Origin: Methanospirillum sp.
GTDB taxonomy: Archaea > Halobacteriota > Methanomicrobia > Methanomicrobiales > Methanospirillaceae
Reading direction: 5' to 3'
Assembly: GCA_012728895.1 (NCBI GenBank)
Contig: JAAYEG010000043.1
Coordinates: forward strand, 1 to 35,694
Length of the DNA: 35,694 nucleotides
The notes below the pieces were generated by a model that was given only the letters and a program-made list of their open reading frames with translations, was not told where the DNA came from and did not search any database. Position numbers and translations under genes: made by a program. Each line of letters begins with the position of its first letter. Positions within the stretch are counted from its first letter, which is position 1. Shown in pieces: positions 1 to 7,973 of the stretch.

Positions 1-486
1 AAGTCGGTCGTCAAGTCGGCGGTCCGGGAGCTCGCCGCCCCGTTCGCATCCGTCGCGGCTCTGACGACCGTTGTATCGGACATCCTGGCCAACAACCCGT
101 TCGACTGCACGGCCTACGAGGTCTCCGGGACCACGCACGATCCCGTCGAGAAGTCACGGGAGTCGTACACGGCCCGGTTCATCTACGAGGACGTCAACGC
201 GGAGACCATCGGGACGGCCTCGGTCAAGTGCCCGACCGTCGACGCGTTCAACGCGGCGGTCACGGCACTGCCGGCCTGCACGGGCCTGAACACCGCGATC
301 GGCGCGACCGCCGTCCACGAGTCGGAGGACGACACGTTCTCGGTCACGCTCAAGTGCCACGACGCGAACGGCGAGCTCTACAACGTCGCGTTCTCGCGGT
401 CGGCGATCACGGTCTCGGGGTACGAGGCGGACGCCATCCTCGCATCCGACGAGACCTGGGCGGACACGGTCTCGGCGCTCGACTGA
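1..486 (+). CDS. 3' end of an unrecognised protein gene (partial)
   Basis: Frame 1 is open from the first base to a TGA at 484-486, giving 161 residues with no start inside the window. The composition is that of a real protein rather than a GC shadow: acidic, rich in Thr, Ala and Val, with few Arg or Pro. It appears to hold two similar beta-rich units of about 50 residues, one running through the VNAETIGTASVKC segment and one through the TFSVTLKCHDANGEL segment, each ending in a short helix containing AVTAL or TVSAL. Four cysteines occur. No signal peptide or membrane segment is visible, but the N-terminus is missing. I do not recognise the family. The next gene on this strand is 1.4 kb away, so it probably ends its own transcription unit. 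Confidence 0.7.
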   Translation, partial: KSVVKSAVRELAAPFASVAALTTVVSDILANNPFDCTAYEVSGTTHDPVEKSRESYTARFIYEDVNAETIGTASVKCPTVDAFNAAVTALPACTGLNTAIGATAVHESEDDTFSVTLKCHDANGELYNVAFSRSAITVSGYEADAILASDETWADTVSALD

Positions 487-1911
487 GCGCCCGTCTTCCT
501 GGCCGCCATCTGTCTCATCACCTATCGACCTGTGCCGGCGGGACCGGAGCAGCCCGCCGGTTCATCGGCAGGGTCGAGGATCGGGACTCACCAACCCCGT
601 TTTTACGAAGACTTGAACTCTTTTCGCCGGGTCTCTTCGGGGACCCCGAACCGCTCCAGGGGGACGGGAAGACCCTGGCGCACTCTGCTGCCGCCCCCGG
701 GTCGAGGAGTCCGCCGGACCGGGGGGAAGACGGGAGCAGGAGGGGACCGACACCCTCGTGACGAAGAACACGTCCGCCGGGGACGCGGGAGAAGGACCCG
801 GCGGTACCTCCCGACGGCCCCGGGGGGGATCGACGCGTGATCGGACCCAGAAAACCGGGGATGGTGACATGATGATACCGTCGAGAACAACGGTCTCGAC
901 GGTCGCGGAGAGCAGACGACGACGGCCTGAACCGCTGGACCGGCGGGTGCTGACCGCGCCCTGGACGGGAGGGGTTCTTTGGGTTTCACGAAGAAAGACG
1001 GCCGTCGCATCCCGCAGGACGGTGACAGGTTATTTTGGTCCTCTATGGAAGTGCGCGAGCCGGACCCGGTCGAGGAGAGAGCCGGGCGGACCTGCCGGGC
1101 AGCGGAGCAGGCACGCGTGAACACGACCGGGCGGCGGTAATCTACGCACCGATACGCGTGGTGATCGTGCGTTCGCTATTCTCCACCGACCCGGTCCAGA
1201 GTGCAGGTCGGCGATGTCCAGCTCCCGTCCGCTATCGTGTAAAATCCACGTCGTCACGGGGTTCCGGACCATGCGAACCGGGATCGATGGGCATGCCGGC
1301 GACGGGAAGGCGCGCCCGACGCGAACGGGAGGGAGACGGCAGCAAACCACCCGGACAGGTGCACGCCGCCTGGACTGTGACCCTGGGAAGCCCGGCGAGT
1401 GGCTTGCAGGGTTCGTGGACCGGGAGATCGCCCCCCGATCTCCGCACGCGGCCGCCGTTCCGTTCCTGCCCGTCGGCGCCGAAACTCCTGACCCGCCACC
1501 GGGTTCCCTGGGCCGGGAGTCTGCCGCGCCCTCGCCACGAATGGCGCACCCGTCCCCCGCCGGGACGGGGTACCGTTCCTCTGCCGGGACGGACGAGCCT
1601 GGCCGGCAATCCCTCGCTGTCCGGGCGTCGAACCTTCCCGAACGGTTTCTTCACGAGAACGCCTTCGGTGAAGCGGCGAGCCGGACCTCGGGTCCATCGA
1701 CGTCCAGCCGCTCCCGCCCATCACGACCAGCCGGCGCACGCTCCCGCTCCCGCCCGGGAGGGGGTCACCCGTCGAAGGGATCGGACAGGAGACCGTTCGT
1801 TCCCCCACCCGGTCTTCGCCCGGCACTTCCGCCGTTGAGTCCGGGATTTTTCAGAGTTATATTACCTTTTAAATAAGATGTCCGCTGAAAGGAAGCTATC
1901 CCAGAGAGGAA
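487..1911. other. Gene-poor stretch of 1.4 kb
   Basis: All open frames here, on both strands, are rich in Arg, Pro, Gly and Ser with no hydrophobic pattern, which is what chance open frames look like at this GC content. I see no tRNA-like T-arm, no CRISPR repeat and no transposase remnant. The only clear signal is the AT-rich promoter-like patch at 1867-1876 that belongs to the next gene. A short T-run at 600-604 lies about 115 nt after the preceding stop codon and could take part in termination, without a convincing stem. Confidence 0.5.
1867..1876 (+). promoter_or_regulatory. TATA-like box for the chagasin-like lipoprotein gene
   Basis: TTTTAAATAA stands out in a GC-rich setting, about 42 nt before the preferred start at 1918. 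That predicts transcription from about 1900, leaving a short leader that contains the GAGAGGA ribosome-binding sequence at 1904-1910. Confidence 0.45.
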
Positions 1912-1917
1912 ATGGAA

Positions 1918-2358
1918 ATGAAGCGAATAGCGCTACTGTTGACGATCGCGGGGCTCCTTTCCGCGCTCATCCTTGTCACCGGGTGCACCTCCGAGACCGA
2001 CGGGACACCCGCTCCCGGGGAGGCCCCCGATGATACTCCGGTAACTCTGAACGAGACCATGAACGAGTCCACCGTCGTCGTGAAGCTGAACTCCCGGTTC
2101 TACCTCGAGCTCGAGGAGAACCCATCGACAGGCTACTCCTGGAACCTCACCACCACGGACGGCCTCCGGGTCATCTCCGAGGACCACATTGCTCCCGACA
2201 CCGCCACTCCCGTCGTTGGCGCCCCGACCACCCGGCGGTGGGAGCTTGAGGCCGTCGCTACAGGCCTCCAGGAGGTCGAGGGGCTGTACTTGCGCTCGTG
2301 GGAGGGTCCGGGCTCGGCCGTGGACAGGTTCATCGCCGAGATCTCGGTCGAACCCTGA
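1918..2358 (+). CDS. Chagasin-like (I42 family) protease inhibitor lipoprotein
   Basis: A secreted, probably lipid-anchored protein of 146 residues. The first 23 residues form a signal peptide (basic MKR, hydrophobic core, then VTGC), so Cys23 is the likely lipidated residue. A low-complexity acidic linker follows. From about residue 45 the protein matches the I42 cysteine-protease inhibitor pattern: the NPSTGYSW loop, a middle GAPTTRRWEL segment in the place of the family's second loop, and an LRSWEG segment resembling the RPW loop. Chagasin relatives block papain-type peptidases through these three loops. ATG 1912 is also in frame, but GAGAGG at 1904-1909 is only 2 nt from it and 8 nt from 1918, so 1918 is preferred. 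The target protease is unknown; none is encoded in this window. Confidence 0.8.
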   Translation: MKRIALLLTIAGLLSALILVTGCTSETDGTPAPGEAPDDTPVTLNETMNESTVVVKLNSRFYLELEENPSTGYSWNLTTTDGLRVISEDHIAPDTATPVVGAPTTRRWELEAVATGLQEVEGLYLRSWEGPGSAVDRFIAEISVEP

Positions 2359-2399
2359 ACGGTCACCACCCACCCGTTCTTCGTCCGGTGTCCCCCCGC

Positions 2400-3426
2400 G
2401 GACACCCATCTTTCCCTGTATCCCACCGGGTGTACCGGTGCCGATGCCGGCGGTGGATGTCGGGCGTGTGCACGTGCCTGTGCTGGAGCCGCACACGGGT
2501 GTGGACGTGAACACGATCCACCGGGCCGGCGCTCTGGCCGTGCGCCTGGACGTGGAAGAGATCGTCGAGCCGGTGCCGGGGGGCGTGCGTCACGGGCTCG
2601 TGGACCCGGAGGTGCGGGCCCCCTTCGCGGGCGATGGGCAGCGCGCCTGCTGCCTCGGGAAGGAGGAGAGCGAGCAGGAACCGGGAGCCGGGGACGGCCG
2701 GCCCTGTCGCCAGGGCGGGGGCGGCGCCGATGAACGGAACGAGGCCGCAGATCTCCGGTTGTTCGGGTGGCGCCGAGCTGCCCGGGGGACAGCGGAGTGC
2801 AGATCGTGCTCAACCCGTTTCGGGTGGCGCCGAGTGCGAAAGGAGTGACCGCGGCCCCGGCACCGGGGTACGGCTGCCCGGGGACGGTTGCAAGGAGGCG
2901 CGAGATGAGACCGGCCCCGAGCCCCTGGACCGTCCCGACCGCGAACGCCTCCTTCTGCGAGACCTGCCCTGCGCCGTTGTTGTCGGGGGCCCCCGGGGGT
3001 GCAGCCGCCGACCACCCCGGGTGCCCCCGGGGAGCGTCCCCGATCCCCGGAGGGTTCGGACGAGAGGAGCATCCCCGCCCCGGTGATCAACCCGACCGCC
3101 GCCCGGATTCGGTGCTCGATCCTCCTCCGGGAAGGATGCGGCCGCGAGCAGGGCGGTCGCGACCGCCCCGGTGTTCGAAAGGAGGGCCGCGGCCGGTCGG
3201 ACCACCAGCGCCATGCCCCATCGGCTCCGCAGGGACCTCTCGATCGACCTCCCGCTCCCGCGTCGTGCAGTTCCTCGCGATCCGGCAATCACCCGCTCGG
3301 GCAGGGCGGTTCGAGATCGGGTTCGGGATGGTCGTACCGCCGGAGAACGCCGACCGCCGGCGCCGGGCCCTCCTGCGGGACCGGCCGGACCCCGCCGACC
3401 ATCGCCGTGCGGTCCTCGCCCCCGCG
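2400..3426 (-). pseudogene. Possible decayed membrane-protein gene (multiple frameshifts)
   Basis: No intact frame spans this kilobase, but the minus strand yields protein-like hydrophobic stretches in successive frames. At about 3215-3125 it reads a segment with MALVVRPAAALLSN and TGAVATALLAAA; at about 3110-3060 in another frame IRAAVGLITGAGMLLSS; at about 2965-2800 in a third frame KEAFAVGTVQGLGAGLISR and following Ala/Gly-rich residues; and at about 2755-2650 a further frame with EICGLVPFIGAAPALATGP. The GLGAGLISRLLATV part recalls a late helix of major facilitator transporters, but this is weak. A 16-base direct repeat sits inside it (2762-2777 and 2819-2834). It could instead be chance coding potential in GC-rich DNA. 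Confidence 0.3.
2762..2834. repeat. 16-bp direct repeat pair, 57 bp apart
   Basis: TTCGGGTGGCGCCGAG occurs at 2762-2777 and again at 2819-2834. The copies are exact and 57 bp apart, a multiple of three, so they would encode the same residues if the region was once coding. It may be a slippage scar in the suspected pseudogene. Confidence 0.6.
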
Positions 3427-3780
3427 TCACCAGGAACGGGCGCCGGACTCCCCGTACCGGACGAGGACCGCCTCGGCGGCATCGTCCGAGAGCACGACCC
3501 GTATCCTGCGCGCGAGCGACTCCATGTCCTCGTCCGGGATGCATCCCAGACTTTCGGACCCGTCCACGATCCGGTCCACGAGGTATTGGAGATCCTCTCC
3601 ATCGAGGGCCCGGAGCCGCCGCTCGAAGTCCTCGGCCGAATCGGCAAAATGGTTCGATACCGGGGGGAGGATCGACTGGAAGGCGTGACCGGACCCCCCG
3701 CAGGTCATCGCGGCGCACTCGGGGGCGAGCTTTTTGAAAATTTCGATGTCGCGCTCGGAGAGATCCCGGGCCATGTACAT
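3427..3780 (-). CDS. Small conserved-looking protein of unknown function
   Basis: A 117-residue soluble protein. It begins with the MYMARDLSERDIEIFKK segment, then has two cysteines in an AAMTCGGSG stretch, a helical middle with LRALDGEDLQYLVDRI and a late LGCIPDEDME segment. Amino-acid balance (acidic and basic residues in heptad-like spacing, ordinary hydrophobics) marks it as a true gene. No known domain is recognised. Either Met1 or Met3 could start it; neither has a ribosome-binding sequence, which suggests a leaderless message. It is divergent from the fumarase genes, 69 nt away, so the two may share a control region. Confidence 0.75.
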   Translation of the reverse strand: MYMARDLSERDIEIFKKLAPECAAMTCGGSGHAFQSILPPVSNHFADSAEDFERRLRALDGEDLQYLVDRIVDGSESLGCIPDEDMESLARRIRVVLSDDAAEAVLVRYGESGARSW

Positions 3781-3849
3781 CTGCGTGTGTCCCCCCCCGA
3801 CTAAAACCCGCCGATCGTCTTTTTCCCTTCCCGGGTCCGATCTCTACCG
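3781..3849. promoter_or_regulatory. Divergent promoter region between the small protein and fumarase genes
   Basis: This 69-nt gap separates two outward-facing starts. CTTTTTCCC near 3818-3826 is the only T-rich patch about 25-30 nt before the fumarase start at 3850. On the minus strand GGTTTTAGTC (about 3798-3807) is the matching patch for the small gene. Both distances fit leaderless transcripts. Exact box positions are uncertain. Confidence 0.35.
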
Positions 3850-4677
3850 ATGGACCCTGGCCTTTACGAACGGATCGCCGACGCGACCGCCCGTGCCTGC
3901 GCCCAGGCGGTGATCGACCTCCCGGCCGATGTCCTCGCCGCGCTCCGGCACGCCCGGGACGCAGAGACCGATGCCGTCGCCCGGAGCGAGATCGAGAACA
4001 TCCTGGCCAACATCGCGCTCGCCAGCGAGGAACGCCTCCCGCTCTGCCAGGACACCGGCGTGCCCGTGGTCTACGTGACGCTCCCCCCGTCCGTGCCGTA
4101 CGAGGCCGTTCTTTCCGAGGCGATCGGAGAGGGTATTCGCCGCGCCACGGCCACGGTCCCGCTCAGGCCGAACGTGGTCGATCCGTGCACCCGGCGGAAC
4201 ACCGGCGACAACACCGGGCCGGGGATGCCGGATATCCACGTCCGCCCCGGGGACCGGCTCGCGATCACGGTCCTGCCGAAGGGTGCCGGGGCCGAGAACA
4301 CCTCGAGGGTCGCGATGCTCCTCCCCTCCGAGGTCGGCCGGATCCCCGACGTGGTCGTCGAGACCGTGCTCGCCGCCGGGGCCCGCCCGTGTCCGCCGGT
4401 CGTCCTGGGGGTCGGGATTGGCGGGACCTTCGACGGTGCCGCCCGGCTCGCGAAGGAGGCCCTGCTCGAACCGATCGACGTGATGGACGACTTCGAGAGT
4501 TCGCTCTGCGACGCCGTGAACCGGCTCGGCCTCGGTCCGATGGGGCTCGGCGGGCAAACGACCGCCCTGGCCGTCAAGGTGAAGCGTGCATCCTGTCACA
4601 CCGCCTCCCTCCCGGTCGCAATCAACGTCCAGTGCTGGGCGAACCGCCGTGCCACCGCGACGGTGGAGAGGGACTGA
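3850..4677 (+). CDS. fumA: Fumarate hydratase class I, alpha (N-terminal) subunit
   Basis: The 275-residue protein is the larger subunit of an oxygen-sensitive, [4Fe-4S]-dependent fumarase that interconverts fumarate and malate. Family marks include LPLCQDTGVPVVYV (about residues 59-72), the VDPCTRRNTGDNTGPGMPD segment (about 112-130), LPKGAGAENTSR and GIGGTFDGAARLAKEALL. The cysteines in LPLCQDTG, VDPC and the C-terminal QCWANR are the expected cluster-ligand positions. In one-chain class I enzymes this domain is fused to the beta domain; archaea typically split it, as here. The beta subunit starts 3 nt after this stop. In methanogens the enzyme feeds the reductive branch of the incomplete citric acid cycle. 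Confidence 0.95.
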   Translation: MDPGLYERIADATARACAQAVIDLPADVLAALRHARDAETDAVARSEIENILANIALASEERLPLCQDTGVPVVYVTLPPSVPYEAVLSEAIGEGIRRATATVPLRPNVVDPCTRRNTGDNTGPGMPDIHVRPGDRLAITVLPKGAGAENTSRVAMLLPSEVGRIPDVVVETVLAAGARPCPPVVLGVGIGGTFDGAARLAKEALLEPIDVMDDFESSLCDAVNRLGLGPMGLGGQTTALAVKVKRASCHTASLPVAINVQCWANRRATATVERD

Positions 4678-4679
4678 CG

Positions 4680-5210
4680 ATGAACCTCGAGACCCCCCTT
4701 GGCGACGAGGTGCTCGCCCTCCGCGCGGGCGACCGGGTGACCCTCTCCGGCGTCGTCTACACCGCCCGCGACGAGGCGCACCTCGCGATGATGCGGCAGG
4801 GGATCCCGTTCGATCCCGCCGGGGCGGCGGTCTACCACTGCGGACCGGTGGTCGATGGCGACCGGGTGGTGGCGGCCGGCCCCACCACCTCGGCCCGGAT
4901 GAACCGCCTCTCTGGCTTCCTTCTCGACGCAGGTGTGCGCGCCCTGATCGGGAAGGGGGGAATGGACGCAGGGGTCACGGAACAGCTCCGGGATCGCGGA
5001 GTCTACCTGGCCTTCACCGGGGGATGCGCCGCTCTCGCGGCAGCCCGCATGCGGCTCGAGGGAGTCTTCTTCTCCGATCTCGGCATGGCCGAGGCGGTCT
5101 GGGCGCTCGGGCTGGACCGCCTGCCGCTCGTGGTCGGGATCGACAGCCGTGGGAGGAACCTCTTCGCCGAGGTCCAGGCCCGCGCCGAGGTTGCCGCGGG
5201 CCGGACGTGA
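4680..5210 (+). CDS. fumB: Fumarate hydratase class I, beta (C-terminal) subunit
   Basis: A 176-residue partner of the preceding subunit, forming the substrate-binding half of the split class I fumarase. Recognisable parts are the AGDRVTLSGVVYTARDEAH segment near the N-terminus, YHCGPVV (about residues 57-63), GPTTSARMN, IGKGGMDAGV and FTGGCAALAAARM. The ATG at 4680 is chosen because it follows the alpha stop by 2 nt and starts the family-typical sequence; the frame is open further upstream only as a shadow of the alpha gene. The downstream kor genes appear to have their own promoter. Confidence 0.95.
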   Translation: MNLETPLGDEVLALRAGDRVTLSGVVYTARDEAHLAMMRQGIPFDPAGAAVYHCGPVVDGDRVVAAGPTTSARMNRLSGFLLDAGVRALIGKGGMDAGVTEQLRDRGVYLAFTGGCAALAAARMRLEGVFFSDLGMAEAVWALGLDRLPLVVGIDSRGRNLFAEVQARAEVAAGRT

Positions 5211-5217
5211 ACGCGTC

Positions 5218-5228
5218 TTTCAAATACC
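5218..5228 (+). promoter_or_regulatory. TATA-like box ahead of korD
   Basis: TTTCAAATACC lies in the 60-nt gap between fumB and korD. With an AT-rich spacer it predicts a start site near 5250. GGAAGTGATC at 5260-5269, close to the anti-Shine-Dalgarno complement, then directs initiation at korD ATG 5271 (very close spacing). This suggests korDABC-sucCD-dacZ-DUF362 can be transcribed apart from fumarase. Confidence 0.5.
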
Positions 5229-5270
5229 TTTTCGATGTAGCAGGCCCAAACACTACAAAGGAAGTGATCG

Positions 5271-5543
5271 ATGAAGCTCGTGATCGACGAGGAGCGCTGC
5301 AAGGGCTGCAACCTCTGCACCATGGTCTGCCCGTACAGGATCTTCAGGCCCGGTACCCGCGCGAACCGGAAAGGCATCCTCGTGCCCGAGCTCGACAGGC
5401 CCGAACGCTGCACCAACTGCAGACTCAACCGGCTCTACGGCCGGACTCTCTGCGGGATCTGCCAGCTCACCTGTCCGGACCAGGCGATCTCCTGGGTGGA
5501 TGAAAAACCCTACGAGCCCGTGAGGATGGAGGTGGAGTATTGA
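5271..5543 (+). CDS. korD: 2-oxoglutarate:ferredoxin oxidoreductase, delta (ferredoxin) subunit
   Basis: This 90-residue iron-sulfur subunit carries electrons between ferredoxin and the catalytic subunits. The first cluster motif is CKGCNLCTMVCP (residues 15-26). The second cluster half has cysteines in RCTNCRLNR and, after an insertion of about ten residues, CGICQLTCP, a spacing seen in methanogen KorD rather than standard ferredoxin. It ends GGAGTATTGA so that its stop overlaps the korA start. Gene order D-A-B-C matches the usual archaeal arrangement. Confidence 0.93.
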   Translation: MKLVIDEERCKGCNLCTMVCPYRIFRPGTRANRKGILVPELDRPERCTNCRLNRLYGRTLCGICQLTCPDQAISWVDEKPYEPVRMEVEY

Positions 5544-6646
5544 CCCGGCTCGATTTCATGCAGGGAAACGTCGCGTCTGCCGAGGGGGCGATCGCGGCGG
5601 GCTGCCGGTTCTTCGGCGGCTACCCGATCACCCCGTCGACCGAGATAGCCGAGCGGATGGCAGCCCGCCTGCCCAGAGTGGGCGGCACATTCATCCAGAT
5701 GGAAGACGAGATCGCCTCGATCGCCGCGGTGATCGGCGCCTCGTGGACCGGGATGAAAGCGATGACCGCGACCTCGGGTCCCGGGTTCTCGTTGATGCTT
5801 GAGAACCTCGGTTTCGCCGTCATGACCGAGACCCCGCTCGTGGTCGTGGACATCCAGCGCGGCGGGCCGTCGACCGGCCAGCCGACGATGTCGTCCCAGG
5901 GCGACATGCTGCAGTGCCGGTACGGCTCGCACGGCGACATCGCGACGATCGCGCTCGCGCCGGCCTCGGTCCAGGAGATGTACGATTTGACCGTGAAGGC
6001 CTTCAACCTGGCCGAGCGGTTTCGCTGCCCGGCGTTCGTGATGGCCGACGAGATCGTCGGCCACATGCGCGAGCGGATCGAGATCCCCGGGTCCGTCGAG
6101 GTCGCAAAGAGGCGCCCGCTCGAACCTGGCCGGCTTCCGTTCGCGGCGGGCCCGGACCTGGTCCCGGGTTTCCCGTCCTTCGGACGGGGGTACCGGGTCC
6201 ACGTGACCGGACTCACGCACGACGAGCGCGGGTACCCGGCGACCAACGACGAGGCGGTGCACGCGGCACTGGTCGAACGGCTCGTCACGAAGGTCGAGTC
6301 GTCCCGGCGCGAGATCGCCGACTACGAGGTGATGAACCCCGACGCCGACGTCGTCATCGTCTGTTACGGCGCCCCCGCCCGCACGGTGCTCCAGCTGGCG
6401 GCCGAACAGGCGGGACCCCCGGTCGGGGTTCTCCGGTTCCGCGTTGTCTGGCCGTTTCCCGAGCACGCGCTCGGCGAGTTCCCGAACGCGGAGGCCTTCA
6501 TCGTGCCCGAGCAGAACATGGGGCAGTTGGCTCGTGAGATCGAGCGGCACACCAGCCTTCCGGTCGTGCCCGTGCCGAAGCTCGGAGGAGACCTCCACAC
6601 CCCGGGCGAGCTGGCCCGGGTCGTGGAGGAGGTGCGTCGCCGATGA
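5540..6646 (+). CDS. korA: 2-oxoglutarate:ferredoxin oxidoreductase, alpha subunit
   Basis: This 368-residue subunit, with KorB, forms the catalytic core that makes 2-oxoglutarate from succinyl-CoA, CO2 and reduced ferredoxin (reversible). Family marks: MQGNVASAEGAIAAGCRF at the N-terminus, FGGYPITPSTEIAE, ATSGPGFSLM and the VVVDIQRGGPSTGQP segment. The C-terminal part carries the VIVCYGAPARTV transketolase-C-like fold. The start is TTG 5540, which overlaps the korD stop (TTGA) and follows GGAGGTG at 5529-5535; the first ATG is seven codons inside. It overlaps korB by ATGA. Confidence 0.94.
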   Translation: MTRLDFMQGNVASAEGAIAAGCRFFGGYPITPSTEIAERMAARLPRVGGTFIQMEDEIASIAAVIGASWTGMKAMTATSGPGFSLMLENLGFAVMTETPLVVVDIQRGGPSTGQPTMSSQGDMLQCRYGSHGDIATIALAPASVQEMYDLTVKAFNLAERFRCPAFVMADEIVGHMRERIEIPGSVEVAKRRPLEPGRLPFAAGPDLVPGFPSFGRGYRVHVTGLTHDERGYPATNDEAVHAALVERLVTKVESSRREIADYEVMNPDADVVIVCYGAPARTVLQLAAEQAGPPVGVLRFRVVWPFPEHALGEFPNAEAFIVPEQNMGQLAREIERHTSLPVVPVPKLGGDLHTPGELARVVEEVRRR

Positions 6647-7431
6647 CCTTCGAGACATGGTTGCGGGCCGACCGGCTCCCGCACATCTGGTGCAGCGGGT
6701 GCTCGAACGGCACGATCCTGAACTGCACGCTGACGGCGGTGGACGACCTGGGCCTGGACCCGGACCGGACGGTCTTCGTTGGCGGGATCGGCTGCTCCTC
6801 GCGGTCGGTCGGCTACGTCGCCACCGACTCTCTCCACACGACCCACGGTCGGGCGCTCGCGTTCGCGACCGGCGTCAAACTCGCCGACCCGACGCTGAAC
6901 GTCCTGGTCTTCACGGGGGACGGCGACCTCGCGGCCATCGGAGGCAACCATTTCATCCACTCCTGCAGGCGAAACATCGATCTCACCGTGGTCTGCATGA
7001 ACAACCTCATCTACGGCATGACCGGGGGGCAGGGCTCACCGACGACCCCTCCCGGCGCGCTCTCGACAACGACACCGTACGGCGCCTCCGAGCCGGCGTT
7101 CGACCTCGCCCAGCTCGCGGTCGCGGCCGGTGCGAACTACGTGGCCCGCTGGACCTCGTACCACGTCCGCGAGCTGGAGCGGGCCATCCGTGCCGGGATC
7201 GAGACCCCGGGCCTCTCGTTCATCGAGGTGCGGGCATCCTGCCCGACCAACTACGGGCGCCGGAACCGGCTTCGCGATGTGACCGACCAGATCGAGATCT
7301 TCCGGACGAGATCCATGCTCAAAGCGAAGTACGACCGGCTCGTCGCCGCCGGGTCCCCCGTGCCCCCGGACGCGATCGTGGTCGGGGAGTTCGTGAGGCG
7401 GGCGAACCCGGTCATGGGGGTGCCACCGTGA
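6643..7431 (+). CDS. korB: 2-oxoglutarate:ferredoxin oxidoreductase, beta subunit
   Basis: A 262-residue thiamine-diphosphate-binding subunit. It shows the HIWCSGCSNGTILN segment near residues 12-25, GGIGCSSRSVGY, HTTHGRALAFATGVK, the cofactor motif beginning GDGDLAAIGGNHFIHSCRR and ending with CMNN (about 90-119), and GMTGGQGSPTTPPG. These identify the 2-oxoacid oxidoreductase beta family, and the neighbours make 2-oxoglutarate the substrate. ATG 6643 overlaps the korA stop, and its own stop overlaps korC at GTGA. Confidence 0.94.
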   Translation: MTFETWLRADRLPHIWCSGCSNGTILNCTLTAVDDLGLDPDRTVFVGGIGCSSRSVGYVATDSLHTTHGRALAFATGVKLADPTLNVLVFTGDGDLAAIGGNHFIHSCRRNIDLTVVCMNNLIYGMTGGQGSPTTPPGALSTTTPYGASEPAFDLAQLAVAAGANYVARWTSYHVRELERAIRAGIETPGLSFIEVRASCPTNYGRRNRLRDVTDQIEIFRTRSMLKAKYDRLVAAGSPVPPDAIVVGEFVRRANPVMGVPP

Positions 7432-7973
7432 GACGCGAGGTCCGGCTTTCCGGTTTCGGGGGGCAGGGGATCATGCTCGCCGCGGTCATCCTGGGAAGGG
7501 CTGCCGTGATGTACGACGGAAAGTACGCGGTCCAGACCCAGGTCTACGGTCCCGAGGCGAGGGGCGGGGCCTCCATGGCCGCGGTCGTCATCGACACCGT
7601 GCCGATCCTCTACCCGAAGGTCTCGGACCCGGACCTGCTCGTGATCATGAGCCAGGAGGGGTTCGAGAAGTACGGGGCGGGGGCGCGCCGGGATGCCCGG
7701 ATGCTCGTCGACTCGGGGCTCGTTCTCTCGCGCCCGGGTTGCCCGTACCTCGAGGTTCCGGCGACCGACGACGCCCGGACCGTACTCAAGAAGGTGATAG
7801 TCGCGAACATCGTGATGCTCGGCGCGCTCGTCGAGGCGACCGGCGTCGTGTCGCGGGAGGCGATCGAGCGGGCCGTGCTCGACTCGGTGCCGAAAGGGAC
7901 CGAGGAGCTGAACCTGGGGGCTCTTCGTCAGGGCTACATCAGGGGAGGGGAGGCATTCCATGAAGCTGCGTGA
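7428..7973 (+). CDS. korC: 2-oxoglutarate:ferredoxin oxidoreductase, gamma subunit
   Basis: A 181-residue subunit of the KorDABC complex. The N-terminal LSGFGGQGIMLAAVILGRAA and the central TQVYGPEARGGASMAAVVI segments are hallmarks of the gamma family. GTG 7428 is chosen as start because it overlaps the korB stop (GTGA) and the conserved sequence begins four residues later; upstream open frame is a shadow. The 3' end overlaps sucC by 14 nt, so the two are translationally coupled. Confidence 0.93.
   Translation: MRREVRLSGFGGQGIMLAAVILGRAAVMYDGKYAVQTQVYGPEARGGASMAAVVIDTVPILYPKVSDPDLLVIMSQEGFEKYGAGARRDARMLVDSGLVLSRPGCPYLEVPATDDARTVLKKVIVANIVMLGALVEATGVVSREAIERAVLDSVPKGTEELNLGALRQGYIRGGEAFHEAA

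Noticed and set aside
2767-3804. Long plus-strand open frame of 345 codons opposite the 3427-3780 gene
   Set aside because: Its composition is Pro/Arg/Gly-rich with no domain, and its second half is the antisense of a real minus-strand gene.
4500-4600. CRISPR-like or tandem repeats anywhere in the window
   Set aside because: No regularly spaced repeats were found in reading through the window; short GC-rich similarities within coding genes are codon-use effects.
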